From: Anthopleura xanthogrammica
Taxonomy: Eukaryota > Cnidaria > Anthozoa > Actiniaria > Actiniidae
Reading direction: 5' to 3'
Assembly (NCBI GenBank): GCA_964019055.1
Contig: OZ025211.1
Span: 5,657,835 to 5,721,834 of the forward strand
Length of the DNA stretch: 64,000 bases
The translations under genes were made by a program, and so were the position numbers. The number at the start of each line of letters is the position of its first letter. Position 1 is the stretch's first letter. Of the stretch, positions 11,440 through 22,990 are shown in pieces. Below the pieces are notes generated by a model. It did no database searches. It was given only the letters and a program-made list of their open reading frames with translations, and was not told where the DNA came from.

Positions 11440-11590
11440 AGGTGGAGTGTCAAGAATAGAGTCTTGAGTGGAGTGTTCAGTAGAGTGCTTTGTAGAGTGC
11501 TTTGTAGAGTGTTTATTAGAGTGTTCAGTAGAGTGCTTTGTAGAGTGCTTTGTAGAGTGTTTAGTAGAGTGCTTAGTAGAGTGCTTTCAC
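11440..11590. repeat. Minisatellite built on TAGAGTGCTTTG
   Basis: Roughly ten imperfect 11-14 bp units (TAGAGTGCTTTG and TAGAGTGTTCAG variants) in tandem. Confidence 0.8.
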
Positions 11591-12370
11591 TAGCAGCCAG
11601 AGACTCGCATTTATGGGCTCTGCCAGAGTCATACGTTACATAACTGGTTTTTACTAGGTCAAACTAGATGAAACCAGTTATATCCCACGTGACGCAACAC
11701 TTGCAGATGTGTATTTGCTTAGTGAGAAAGTGAAAGTATTTATCCGCAAGACTCGCCCTAGCAAGTCCGTCGGTACAGCTCGCTAGCTGAACTAGTGAAG
11801 AACACTTTACAATAAGTAATATATACAATATGAGTGGCCGTGTTGTATTAGATATACAACCACGAGCCGAAGGCGAGTGATTGTATATCTGATACAACAC
11901 GAACACGAAACGTCTGTGAAACGTCTAGGTGTATACATTGATGTTCTACTAAAATTTTAAAGATAAAATTGAATTTGGCTGAGAAAATTGGAGTTAAAGT
12001 TTATGCAGATCAGGACGTTTTTGTATCAGATATAAAACCTCCTCCACGGACAATGATTTCTATTGTGTTTTCCTCATTAATTATTCATGAGTTTTATAAC
12101 AATACTTTGTAATTCTAAATAATATAACATTAAATGAAGGCTCATAAAACGGCTAGCAAACAATCGGTTTACCTAACAAACAGTGTTACTTTTCCCAGTA
12201 CGCATGTTCAAACTTTTACAAAACTAAAACTGGTTTGTACTGGAAAAGTACTGTGGTTTACAGCTGTTATCTACAAAAGCCTTCCTCTAATACTCCAGTT
12301 TCACATTCGATGGAAACCGCTGTTTTTGAAGACCACAGACTCATTTGTACAGGCTTAGCCTCGTTTATAA
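11590..12370. repeat. Dispersed repeat, copy A (possible solo-LTR or large nonautonomous element)
   Basis: Several blocks match 32330-32800 in the same order and orientation. Examples are CAAGACTCGCCCTAGC followed by CTAGTTGAACTAGT-like sequence and a TTTTACAATAA end, and CCCAGTACGCATG further right. Copy A has a nested 62-bp hairpin (11840-11901, arms GTGTTGTAT...ATACAACAC). No terminal repeats or ORF were identified, so the class is open. Confidence 0.45.
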
Positions 12371-12920
12371 GTCATCTATTCAAAGGCACCATTAAAAAGG
12401 CTCTAAAACTTTCCCCATTACACTTTTCTCTTCTTTTTCTTTGCCAGAATGTGTAAAATTGTCATACCTGTAATCCAATAAATATATCGCAAATGCCTCT
12501 CAAAACGCCGATAAAGAGGAAGTATCCATTAAAAAAACATTTTTTACGCTAATTGCTCTCCTTCACCATAACTCTCCACATCCAAAAATCTATTGTTTAG
12601 CAGTCATTATGGATCATGGTCGCTAGAGCAGCAACTTCAATGAAATCACAATAAAATTCGTAGTATAAGATGGTGAGAACAGCTAAATATTAAATATCCC
12701 GAACGAAAGAAGATTGAGCCCAAATTTCTTTTGGTCTTTCCCACGCAAACGAGAATCAAATGGGAAACTTCTTAATTAAAGCAAGTTCGACTACGTTGAA
12801 CATTTATATTTTTCACCGAGCTTTCGGGCATTTATACGGGGCAAAATAAGACACGTCTTACACTGAAAACGCGCCTTGATCATGAAATAAGACTGGAATT
12901 CGAATTTATCCATTTATGTC
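12371..12920. other. Intergenic stretch with no gene seen
   Basis: AT-rich DNA with only short ORFs, no splice-supported exon and no clear repeat. Confidence 0.45.
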
Positions 12921-13322
12921 CAGGGGCGGATCCAGGATTTTTGAGAGGGGGGTGACTGAGATCCCAAAACCTTGAATGTACTTTTATATAATATTCACGA
13001 AAATAGTTTCTTTTGCTTTGACATGATCGTAAAGCTCTTCGATCGAAGTGTTTGGGTCTAGATCTTGCTCAGGTGTACAAACGCGTTTATCAGACATACA
13101 CAGGAAGCCCAAAAAGGCGGGAAAGTAGAAAAGGCGGGAAAGCAGATATGGGGCAGAAAGCCGTGATGCCTGTTAAACGCGAGAAATGAGACAGCTTGAA
13201 TGAAAAATGATATCAAAATTTAAAAAATCTAAAAAGCTGATGTCAAGATCAAAAATAAATATTCAACTGGCCAAAAAGGGGGTGACTAATCACCCCCGTC
13301 TCCACCCCTAAACCCGCCCCTG
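12921..13322. mobile_element. hAT-like MITE (CAGGGGCGG ends) with 5-bp target duplication
   Basis: The left end is CAGGGGCGGATCCAGG at 12921; the right end, CCCGCCCCTG, finishes at 13322. GGGGGTGACT recurs in subterminal inverted copies. The flanking direct repeat ATGTC is at 12916-12920 and 13323-13327. CAGGG-type ends are typical of hAT elements, although the classical hAT duplication is 8 bp. It is noncoding. Confidence 0.75.
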
Positions 13323-13910
13323 ATGTCATCATGTCTCACATAACACGCAAAGATCACGTCGAAACGTCTCTTCTTATTTTGGCTGATTTGTTGATACAGC
13401 CTTGTTTCCATGTAGTGTTGAGCATGAGCACATTGACTTAGCTTTAAGGCGCGGCTTCTTAACTTAGAACAACTCGTTACCCTGTTTGTTCTTAAATAAG
13501 AGCTTTTAGGTTGTGACGGATTTCCGGGTTTAACTGCTCACAAACTGCTTTACTGTTACTTGCTTTACAGTTATGTTTCTCAAACTGAAAAAGAGCACTT
13601 TACTTTTTAGTAAATCTACACTGAAAGATTCATTATGTCAGGTGTTATGACGGCCGAGAAAACGTTTCTTATGTCTTGTTCTTCCGAAGTCATGAAACCG
13701 AAGCAAGTAATCGGCGAAAGAAAAAGCGGAAGAAAAAAGCTAAAAAGATAAGAAAAATTTAAAAAATGGGAATCTGAAGGAGATGACGAAGACGAAGACG
13801 AAGACGAAGACGGACCGTTATTTTTAAAGAAAGTAAAAAAGCATTGAACCACAAAGACTGAGTTATGTATCATATACGGTCCTCGAATGTTATTTAAGAT
13901 ACTAAGTTGA
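13323..13910. other. Intergenic stretch with no gene seen
   Basis: The segment around 13580-13670 (TTTAGTAAATCTACA, then CATTATGTCA and GAGAAAACG) resembles about 706-756 in the GPCR-1 intron, suggesting a short dispersed repeat. A GAAGAC-type run lies at 13785-13815. Confidence 0.4.
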
Positions 13911-14085
13911 TTTTTGTGGAGGGAGGAAAACCGAACTGAGAACACGGAGAAAAACTAGAAAACTAGAAAATCTACTCACACACGACACCGAGCCAGCGGT
14001 ATATACTTGAGCCTGGGTCACCGCCTTGGTGAGAGCCGAGCGCTCTCACACTAGCAAAAGAGCCGTACGACAAAAACTGAACACC
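13911..14085 (-). repeat. SINE-family copy
   Basis: It carries the GGAGGGAGGAAAACC block, then TCTACTCACACACGACACC and a diverged tRNA-like end with GAGCGCTCTCACACTAGC. The tRNA-related part is at the higher coordinate, so the element reads on the minus strand. Confidence 0.55.
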
Positions 14086-14905
14086 AATATCAGAGTCTAG
14101 GATAATTCAACCGAAATCCTCGCTTAACTACAATTCGAAATTTCGCATTATCAAATGAAAATAAAGAGGCAAATAAACATCAGGAAAAGATTTAACTTAC
14201 CTACTAAAACTAGCATTTAAAACAAGATGCCACGTCCAAAAAGATGCGCTCAGCTCGGCTTGAAATATCGGCTTGACGACACATCAACGCACCTGAGTAT
14301 ATATCTTAGCGGGCAATCAATACTTGCTTTTAGTATTCCCTTGGAATTTCAGTCTGATAGGCCAGGCCAGTGAATACTTCTTTGTTTTCTACGACTGAGT
14401 TAAAATTCTATCCATTAGTAAAATGTAGACGTTATTCCGGTGAAGATATCGCGATGAAAGGCTGCATAGTTAGTGTTTGAATAGGGGATGATGGAAGAGG
14501 AAGATCTATAACGCTCTTATATTAATGCAACACCTTTGTGATTATAATATTAGTAGACACTAAATGAATTTCTCTTTCATATCTGCCTTTCTTTTGTATG
14601 AGATGGTGTGTAATGAAACTATCAATATTGTTGTTTTTCTTGCCTTTTTTATCTTCAATCTCGAATCCCGAATCTCGAAAATCTAATCCTAGTTATATTT
14701 AATTAAATGTTTCTCTCTCTCTTTTTATTTTTTATTTTTCATTCCTTCTCATTTTTCTAATTTTCCTTTTCGATTTCTCCTTTTTGTCTTTTCTTAGTTT
14801 TTTTTCCCTTATTTTACATCCTTTTTTTCATCTACTTTATTCGATAACATTAAAGTAAATCTTTTCTTTTTATCATACTATTTCTACGGATATGTATTCA
14901 CTTCT
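14086..14905. other. Intergenic stretch with no gene seen
   Basis: This is AT-rich, with a pyrimidine-rich segment at 14700-14880. No exon-like structure was found. Confidence 0.4.
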
Positions 14906-14909
14906 ATCC

Positions 14910-14910
<1 letters not shown>

Positions 14911-14956
<46 letters not shown>

Positions 14957-15305
14957 CGTCCGTCCGTCCGTCCGTCCGTCCGTCCGTCCGTCCGTCCGTC
15001 CGTCCGTCCGTCCGTCCGTCCGTCCGTCCGTCCGTCCGTCCGTCCGTCCGTCCGTCCGTCCGTCCGTCCGTCCGTCCGTCCGTCCGTCCGTCCGTCCGTC
15101 CGTCCGTCCGTCCGTCCGTCCGTCCGTCCGTCCGTCCGTCCGTCCGTCCGTCCGTCCGTCCGTCCGTCCGTCCGTCCGTCCGTCCGTCCGTCCGTCCGTC
15201 CGTCCGTCCGTCCGTCCGTCCGTCCGTCCGTCCGTCCGTCCGTCCGTCCGTCCGTCCGTCCGTCCGTCCGTCCGTCCGTCCGTCCGTCCGTCCGTCCGTC
15301 CGTCC

Positions 15306-15385
<80 letters not shown>
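14911..15385. repeat. Compound tetranucleotide array (TCTG)10-(TCCG)89-(TCTG)19
   Basis: The array switches cleanly from TCTG to TCCG at 14951 and back at 15307, with no mixed units inside the blocks. Each TCCG unit contains a CpG, so about 356 bp holds 89 evenly spaced CpGs. The long RTDG/VRPS-type ORFs across it are periodicity artefacts. Confidence 0.97.
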
Positions 15386-15389
15386 TTGG

Positions 15390-16152
15390 CTTTCTCCATT
15401 AAACTTCGGAGCCACCGTATTTACATGATAAAGCGGGTGAATCTCTAGCCGTTTCCATGCGTTTAACTGCAAGAATAATTCTTAACTTTCAAATGCACTA
15501 ATGTGCAGGTGATGCTCACCTTTTCAAATATCAATATATCCCCAAATAGATAAGTACCCACCAGGGGATGAAAAACTTAAGAGACAGCATTAATTACGCT
15601 GATGTATATGCATTTAACATGAAGGTTCTAGAACATTGATAAACACACCACAGACCGGCTCAGAAATGAAAAACTTCGCTTGTATCATTAGTCAGCCTTG
15701 AACGATGGACTTAACACATCTCAAGATCCCTCCAGAAAGAGTATTTTGGTCTAATATTCAATATAGTTTACTGATTCCTTAACTTTTGGCTTCTCTAACC
15801 GGTAAGTTTACAATTTTAAGTGTTTGAACTAATTTATATAAACTTTATCAAAGAACGTTAATTACTCAAGTGAAAAAAACCGAACTGCAGAAAGAAGAGA
15901 GTAAATTTCTTGCGATAAATTTCCAAAACTAAGTTCAAAATATCTTATACTCTTGTAGTTCTTCGAATTAATGTATTTGTAGCAAAGAAAAAGCATTTTT
16001 TTCGACATAGTTAACGTGTGAACATAACAACATACCACCTCATCAAATATTCAAAACATCGAGGAAGTCGATGTGTTTCTTTTTATTATTTGCTATAATT
16101 TTTGGTTGAAATCATAAGTTTTATCATTTCTTTGATTGTTTTTGGATTTTAG
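15390..16152. other. Intergenic stretch upstream of the 103-aa ORF
   Basis: AT-rich DNA with no supported exon. A strong acceptor-like sequence, TTTTTGGATTTTAG, ends at about 16153, so part of this stretch could be an intron of the following gene. Confidence 0.35.
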
Positions 16153-16252
16153 AGCTGTGTTTTTTATCGACAGGGAAGTTTACAGAATTATCCAACTCCT
16201 TTACAAGTCGTCGGAAAAGTTTGTTTTTGTGTATATTGGTTGTCATGTAGAC

Positions 16253-16564
16253 ATGACTGAAACGACCGTCGCGATTCCTCGAAAGATTTTCCCGCGAATA
16301 CCTGCTCCGTTCAAAGTTGCAGACTTGGGAATCACAAAGAATTTTACCAGTACTCAAGAAGAGAGTGAACTCTCTAAAGACTCAGAGAAGACGAACTGTG
16401 TATCTGCCATAACGAAACCTTTCAAGAAGCTCAAAAAAATGTTGCAAGGTAGAGAAGATCAGCAGAAAAAGACTGATTCAAAAAGCGTCATTTCAGAAGA
16501 TTCTGAAAGTGTTTTGTCGTTGAAGTTTAGCGAAGCTTTGGATTATTTTGATACTTTGTACTAA
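16253..16564 (+). CDS. Possible small uncharacterised protein (103 aa)
   Basis: The ORF begins at an ATG with G at -3, and a good splice acceptor (TTTTTGGATTTTAG) lies about 100 bp upstream, so this may be the single coding exon after a 5' UTR intron. The product has a mixed, protein-like composition. It has a basic stretch with FKKLKKM (about residues 56-62), several acidic/serine clusters (SEDSES) and an acidic, aromatic C-terminus ending ALDYFDTLY. No signal peptide or membrane segment is visible, and I recognise no family. An in-frame ATG exists further upstream at 16136, but it precedes the proposed acceptor. It could still be a chance ORF. Confidence 0.4.
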   Translation: MTETTVAIPRKIFPRIPAPFKVADLGITKNFTSTQEESELSKDSEKTNCVSAITKPFKKLKKMLQGREDQQKKTDSKSVISEDSESVLSLKFSEALDYFDTLY

Positions 16565-16689
16565 GTAGAGAGCTCAAGCTAAACAAAACGTTTCCAAGAT
16601 CTTTTATGTTCGACGACTTTCATGCATAATGATATATCAGTAACTCGGAACCCAAGTGTTCTACCTTCTACTAGAGATCGTGATATTGT

Positions 16690-16815
16690 AAAGCAAATGA
16701 TGGATGGATGGATGATGAGGGGAATGGACGGATGCATGGATGGATAAATGGATATATGGATGGGATGGAGTTGAATGGAATGTAATGGGAAGCAATGCGA
16801 TGGATGGATGGATTA
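16690..16815. repeat. Degenerate (GGAT)n microsatellite
   Basis: About 125 bp of GGAT/GGAA variants with frequent interruptions, immediately left of the MITE at 16822. Confidence 0.85.
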
Positions 16816-16821
16816 TAGACC

Positions 16822-17200
16822 ATTTCACGGTTTTCGACGGCCATTTTGAATTGGGGCAAACCCGGCAAAATATATAGAAATCTGAATCACTTTGACTTCC
16901 CGTAACTCCGCTCGATTTTGTCGAATTTTCAAAATTTAAACTTCAATAACCAGCAGGGGTGTACAGCAGCTGTCGGACTGAGAATAAGACCAATGTACGT
17001 ATTTCAACTACCATTCAGTTATACGAGTCACTCTTATTTTCTATAATCGTTTTATTATGAAAACAAAAACCTTATTTTCTCAATTTGTAGCTTTCCAATA
17101 TCCATCATATTAAGGTTCATAAATACCGAAATATCTTTTAAAAAAAGTTTAAATTTTTAAGTTTGCCACAATTCAAAATGGCCGCCGAAAACCGTGAAAT
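16822..17200. mobile_element. MITE with about 40-bp terminal inverted repeats
   Basis: The left end is ATTTCACGGTTTTCGACGGC; the right end is its near-perfect inverse, terminating CCGTGAAAT at 17200. The inverted repeat extends through CCATTTTGAATTG and GGCAAA. The element is 379 bp and noncoding. Confidence 0.8.
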
Positions 17201-17343
17201 ACTGAATGATTGCGTGTATTCACGTATCTGTTAATTACCGAGACAACAATCCACAGATCAGAAAAACAGTAGGTGCAATCATTAGCAAAAACTAGGAAAA
17301 TCCTCATCAAAAATGGAAAAAAAGGGATCTTAAGCAAAATATA

Positions 17344-17615
17344 TACACCTAATTGCAAGAACGTTGTCATATAAAAATAACAAATAGGAATTAATTAGAA
17401 ATATTTTTCTTTATTTTGGTTTTAAATCCCCTTAAATTGATGAGAATATCTGTTTAGTAATATAAAGGCACGATTATATCAAAAATATTATTCTATACCT
17501 TGAAAACAGTGAAATAATGACGCCTGTTTTGGAAAAAATGAAATTGATTCCTATTTTTATATACAGTTCAGTTACTTTTTGATTTTATATGACAACGTTC
17601 ATGCAATTAGGTGTA
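17344..17615. mobile_element. MITE (CGTTGTCAT family), copy 1
   Basis: The inverted repeats are 17344-17377 and 17583-17615, with one visible mismatch, containing ACACCTAATTGC and CGTTGTCATATAAAA. The interior shares TTAATTAGAAATAT, an AAATTGATGAGAATAT-like block and ATTGATTCCTATTT with the element at 43770-44224. The right terminal repeat overlaps the first unit of the adjoining 72-bp satellite. Confidence 0.75.
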
Positions 17616-18890
17616 CCTAGCTTGATTCTGGTAGAAAAGAAGTTGAATTCTTCGCTGCAAATCACAACGTTCATGCAATTAGGTGTACCTAGCTTGATTC
17701 TGGTAGAAAAGAAGTTGAATTCTTCGCTGCAAATCACAACGTTCATGCAATTAGGTGTACCTAGCTTGATTCTGGTAGAAAAGAAGTTGAATTCTCCGCT
17801 GCAAATCACAACGTTCATGCAATTAGGTGTACCTAGCTTGATTCTGGTAGAAAAGAAGTTGAATTCTTCGCTGCAAATGACAACGTTCATGCAATTAGGT
17901 GTACCTAGCTTGATTCTGGTAGAAAAGAAGTTGAATTCTCCGCTGCAAATCACAACGTTCATGCAATTAGGTGTACCTAGCTTGATTCTGGTAGAAAAGA
18001 AGTTGAATTCTTCGCTGCAAATGACAACGTTCATGCAATTAGGTGTACCTAGCTTGATTCTGGTAGAAAAGAAGTTGAATTCTTCGCTGCAAATGACAAC
18101 GTTCATGCAATTAGGTGTACCTAGCTTGATTCTGGTAGAAAAGAAGTTGAATTCTTCGCTGCAAATCACAACGTTCATGCAATTAGGTGTACCTAGCTTG
18201 ATTCTGGTAGAAAAGAAGTTGAATTCTTCGCTGCAAATGACAACGTTCATGCAATTAGGTGTACCTAGCTTGATTCTGGTAGAAAAGAAGTTGAATTCTC
18301 CGCTGCAAATGACAACGTTCATGCAATTAGGTGTACCTAGCTTGATTCTGGTAGAAAAGAAGTTGAATTCTTCGCTGCAAATGACAACGTTCATGCAATT
18401 AGGTGTACCTAGCTTGATTCTGGTAGAAAAGAAGTTGAATTCTTCGCTGCAAATCACAACGTTCATGCAATTAGGTGTACCTAGCTTGATTCTGGTAGAA
18501 AAGAAGTTGAATTCTCCGCTGCAAATCACAACGTTCATGCAATTAGGTGTACCTAGCTTGATTCTGGTAGAAAAGAAGTTGAATTCTTCGCTGCAAATGA
18601 CAACGTTCATGCAATTAGGTGTACCTAGCTTGATTCTGGTAGAAAAGAAGTTGAATTCTCCGCTGCAAATCACAACGTTCATGCAATTAGGTGTACCTAG
18701 CTTGATTCTGGAAGAAAAGAAGTTGAATTCTCCGCTGCAAATCACAACGTTCATGCAATTAGGTGTACCTAGCTTGATTCTGGTAGAAAAGAAGTTGAAT
18801 TCTTCGCTGCAAATGACAACGTTCATGCAATTAGGTGTACCTAGCGTGATTCTGGAAGAAAAGAAGTTGAATGCTCCGCTGCAGATCCTT
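17589..18890. repeat. 72-bp satellite, about 18 head-to-tail copies
   Basis: Each unit begins ACAACGTTCATGCAATTAGG and is 72 bp (24 codons). Both strands are therefore open for over 440 codons. Units differ at a handful of positions (S/P, I/M and V/E changes if translated) with no bias to silent sites, and both strands are equally open, so this is noncoding tandem DNA. The last two units are the most diverged. Confidence 0.93.
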
Positions 18891-19495
18891 GACTCTCCTA
18901 GCAGTACTGCCACGGTTACGGAACGTGCTCACAGGACGGCAAGTACAAACCATATGTTTTTCATACGATCGAATCCGCTTCAATAATGTTCGCAGCCGAA
19001 GATCTAGAGTTAACTGAACAACACCTCCATCTGCACACGACCAACCTAATGGCTCTAAATAGGATCAAAAAAAATGTAATGGTCTTGACCGTGGTCAAAT
19101 CTAAAATTAAACTCTCTTGTACTTTCAAATTGTTTTAAATTATTCTTGCCACTTCGATTAAAGGAAATATAATGAGTCAAACGTTCACTTTACGCCGTGC
19201 AATTACACATCTAATTGAACCTATTCAACTCGTTATTTTTCAGCTGGGAAATTATATTTTTTGACAAATAATATCCGGCATTATTATTAGGTCAGTGATT
19301 TCCAGGTCATTCAATCAAAACTCATTTTCCTGCCTACGGTCTTCTTGCATCCGCCCGAATTAAATATCATAACAAGGTATGATTATTTTCATTTCTTTAG
19401 CAAAATCAGTCTTCTTCCTATCTGCCTACACCTTGGTCCAAAATAACCTTTTCTGAATTAAGCTCTCAATGCATTCAGAAGTACTAGTAACGACT
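18891..19495. other. Intergenic stretch with no gene seen
   Basis: The satellite's reading frame continues by chance to a stop at 18986. No independent gene evidence is present. Confidence 0.4.
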
Positions 19496-19705
19496 AACTC
19501 ACACATCGAATTGGAATTTAGTGTGTTAGGTTTGGCGGAGGAAGGAAACCGAAGAAAATCCCGGAGAAAAAAAGCTGGCTCTAATCAATAGAAAGACCTA
19601 ACAAACTCTACTAACAGTCATTTGACCACGCGAGGAATCGAATCTGAGAACCGACCCAGAAAGGGGAGCTCGAGGCGAGTGCACTGCCACCATGCAAGCT
19701 TGACT
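19496..19705 (-). repeat. SINE-family copy, nearly full length
   Basis: In order it contains ATCGAATTGGAATTTAGTGT, GGCGGAGGAAGGAAACC, CCTAACAAACTCTACT, GGAATCGAATCTGAGA and GAGTGCACTGCCACCATGC. On the minus strand the last two form box B and box A of a tRNA-like Pol III promoter. Confidence 0.65.
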
Positions 19706-19737
19706 CTCACAATAATAATGACGTATAAAGATGATGG

Positions 19738-19920
19738 CTGATGATGATGATGATGATGATGGATGATGATGATGGTGATGATGGTAATGATGATGATGAT
19801 GATGATGACGATGATGATGATGGATGATTATGGTGATGATGGATGATTATGGTGATGATGATGATGATGATGGATGATTATGGGGATGATGATGTTGATG
19901 ATGGTGATGATGATGATGGT
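19738..19920. repeat. (GATG)/(GAT)n microsatellite
   Basis: About 180 bp of GATGAT and GATGGTGAT variants, imperfect. Confidence 0.92.
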
Positions 19921-20965
19921 GTGTAGTCTCCTAGCAGTCCACAGGTAAACCACTAATAGGGGACACTAAAGAGAAGATGGACTGCGTGTTTTAGTCTCTT
20001 TATGATACATCTCCCTCACATCCCCATCCATCATGTAATTTTGAAACTCTATCCAATATATAATGTACATAATCTCATGCGTACTTAATTAAATAAATAT
20101 GTATTTATCAATAAACATCAAATATATATAGGAAGTCATTGGTATGAATTTTTCAAAATGGAAAAAAAAAACCGGAAAATGATCAAAAACTGATTACCGA
20201 TGAATCAGTATTTTGGAATGCATTGATGGCGCAGAAAAACTAATATTGTTATAAAATGGTCATTAAATTATATTGTATATATGTACACCCACATATATAT
20301 GATACATGACGAATGAGCACCGTCTCTAGCGTCCTTGATATGCTACATGCACGTTGAAGCTGTAACTAAGGAAGTGTTAGATCCCCAATGGGCAAATTTT
20401 TTCCAAATTTATTCCGTTTTTGTGTGGAAAAACAATGTAAAAAATGACGAGACCTGACATGGAAATCCCAGTGGTTGTAATAAGTATGCGTGGCTTGCGT
20501 GGACAGATGTTTTATCTAGACTGTAGTTCCCTCCCTTGTAGAAATATATTGACACAAATCCACACATAGGATTCCCTAGGGGAATTATATAGAAAAACAA
20601 AGGCGCGCGCGAAAAAAATGTCCTGCTGCATTTTTCACGATTTTTTTTTGCTCATTCGTATTATAGAGGACATTATCTTGACCTTGAATTTAAAAAAAAA
20701 AAATTTTTTTTCGATGTTTTTACGATTTTATTTTCACCTTTTACTTTTATCTAAATTGGGCTCCCTGTGCTTCGATTATGTTGCATCGCTGCTGAAACCA
20801 AGCCTCAAATATGCGCAATAAGCCGTCAGATAAGGGACTTTTTCTCGATATATTAAAATATATCAGCTGCTTTAGATAAAAGTTGATAATTTTTTTAATA
20901 ACTCCAAACTAAGACAGAATCATTGAATATCCGACACCGTTCGCGCAAAGTTGACAGAGATTAGG
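19921..20965. other. Intergenic stretch, one inverted dispersed repeat
   Basis: No gene is seen. The segment 20597-20775, ending TTTATCTAAATTGGGCTCCC, is an inverted relative of 8968-9045 next to GPCR-2, so it is a dispersed repeat. Confidence 0.4.
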
Positions 20966-20989
20966 GTTGCGCAAAAGACGCAATTATTG

Positions 20990-21230
20990 AAACCAGCTCT
21001 AGACCGAGACAACGTCAGTTGGCACAGATAAAATTATAGCCATACTAAACGAGGTATTCTAGTAATAATTAACAGCAAAACCGAGAAAGAAATATTGTCG
21101 CGAGTGTTGATTACGCAAAAGACAGTAATATATATCAGCTGGCACAGATAAAACTACAACTATTCTAAACGAGGTATTCTAGTAATAACTAACAGCCAAA
21201 CCGAGAAAGAAATATTGTCGCGATTATTTG
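20990..21230. repeat. 120-bp tandem duplication
   Basis: GGCACAGATAAAA followed by AACGAGGTATTCTAGTAATA and ACCGAGAAAGAAATATTGTC occurs at 21021 and again at 21141, with a few substitutions. Confidence 0.85.
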
Positions 21231-21545
21231 CACAATGAGCAACAATCAATAAGCTATATACAAAATTCCCCTGACCAGTACAGACAAAAACAAGCAGTTG
21301 CAGAAAGAATTCTGAAGATAAAATTCAAGAACAAGAGATCTTCCTTAAATTGAGGTAAGAAAAAAAGATTTCTAATACTCCAGTTTTGTCCGATAGCCTT
21401 CTTCAACATTCTTTTTCCTTAACTTAATCCGTAATTACGAGTTTAAAATCAACTGTTTGATAGAATCGAAAAATATGACAAGGTGACGAAGACAGGTGAA
21501 AACATGTATATACGAATTGCTAAAATAGCTAAGAATAACATGATT

Positions 21546-21700
21546 AATGCCTTCTTTTTTCTTCTCTTCTCTCCTCTCCTCTCCTCTTCTCTCCTCTTCT
21601 GTTCTGTTCTCTTCTCTTCCATTCGCTCTCACCTCTTTTTTCTCTTCTTTGTTTTCTTTCCATTTTCTTTCATTCTTTTTTCTTTTCTTTTCATTTTTAA
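21546..21700. repeat. Pyrimidine-rich (CTCCTCT/TTCTTTT) low-complexity tract
   Basis: About 155 bp almost purely C and T on the plus strand. The ORFs here are low-complexity artefacts. Confidence 0.85.
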
Positions 21701-21838
21701 AGATCAATTTATATTTCCAAAAGGTCTGAAGACCAGCAAGTGAACTAAAATCTTTAGAGAAAAGAACATTTTTTAATGATACTCTCTAAACGTGTTTTAA
21801 CAAAATTTTTAAGAGATTCAAAAGCGTCGATCGTCTTG

Positions 21839-22259
21839 AATGGACTACATCGACAATAAGGCGGCCATCTTGGTAGGGGGGGCAAATATAAAAAACTTTG
21901 TTACAGTAATGGTGTTGATTAGCATTAACATTTCACCACAAGAAAAATTTGACAAAAGATGAATTAAGAAGACGGAGATCAAAGAAAGACAAATAAACGA
22001 AAATCTCTATATTATCCGACATCTTTGTTCTGTTTTGCACCCTGGACGCCCCATAATGCCTTGCGCTTCAAGATGTAAAACGAATGACTGATACTATGTA
22101 GGAAAATAAAGTGCTTATCACTTAACCAGTATGATAGGACCAGAGATAGCAAGGATTGTTTTCTTCATCAAATCCTACGCATACCCGCGGCATTTCGTAC
22201 ACGGCACTTTTCATTAATTCAGATTCAAGATGGCCGCCGTATCGACGAAGTAGTCCATT
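21839..22259. mobile_element. MITE with about 34-bp terminal inverted repeats
   Basis: The left end, AATGGACTACATCGACAATA, leads into GGCGGCCATCTTG. The right end is the inverse, CAAGATGGCCGCC, leading to AGTAGTCCATT. It is 421 bp and noncoding. Confidence 0.78.
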
Positions 22260-22985
22260 GTCTCTAATTAGTTTTTCTCTCTCTTTTCCTGAGCATTTTA
22301 TTGGATTGCGTATTTGTAATAAACCTGTCTGTTAGGTGCAGGGGGCAACAGCAATCACTAGCGATGAAGGCGGTGGAAGGCGAACTCAAGAATATTTCAG
22401 GGATGGGCTAGAAAAGCACTATCAAGTCTTAACTTCCCCTTTCCTTTTCTAGAAAAGAGATATTTGAAAACAAAGATAACATGGTTCCCTTTTAGCCATT
22501 AGTCAATCAAAGAATGGGTAATATATATATATATAATCGGCTTATTTATACAGTTCCGCCAATAGACGCCATGCCGAGATAAGAACACATTGGAAAACTA
22601 ATACTAATGATGACTAAGGCTGATAAAGTCAGTGATCCGTGGTTAAAGCATTGATCAATGAAGGAGGCCGTTTTTTAACTACGTGTTCCTTAAAGCTTTC
22701 AATGTTATTTTAGAAATATTTGAAGTAGTACGAGATTTTCTGCTGTGTTAGTCGCCACTGTGTATGCCCTCCGGCTGAGAAAGAGGTCGGTAGCCAGACC
22801 CTAAGACTAGTGATTCTAACTCGATCTAAATTTATTTGGTAACAGCTGTGTGATTGATCGTATCGGTTTTTTTTTTATCAGTCTTCAATTTTGAAAAAGG
22901 GCAAGAGGTGAGAAAAAGAAAAGCCAGGCTGAGAAAAACGCACAGTGATGACGATAATGATCATGGTGTTGACGATAATGATCAT
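22260..22985. other. Intergenic stretch with no gene seen
   Basis: It contains a short (TA)n run at about 22520-22535. A 340-codon ORF begins at 22854, but it is almost entirely the downstream G-rich array. Confidence 0.4.
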
Positions 22986-22990
22986 GGTGT

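Noticed and set aside
14873..15472. Long RTDG/VRPS ORFs
   Set aside because: Tetranucleotide array artefact; the same applies to the ORFs at 37000-37374 and 47633-48579.
17589..18890. CRISPR-like regular repeat
   Set aside because: The whole 72-bp unit is repeated with no unique spacers, and the genome is eukaryotic.
17585..18986. Two overlapping ORFs of 442 and 465 codons on opposite strands
   Set aside because: Both are created by a 72-bp unit (a multiple of 3). Changes between units are not biased to silent positions and both strands are equally open.
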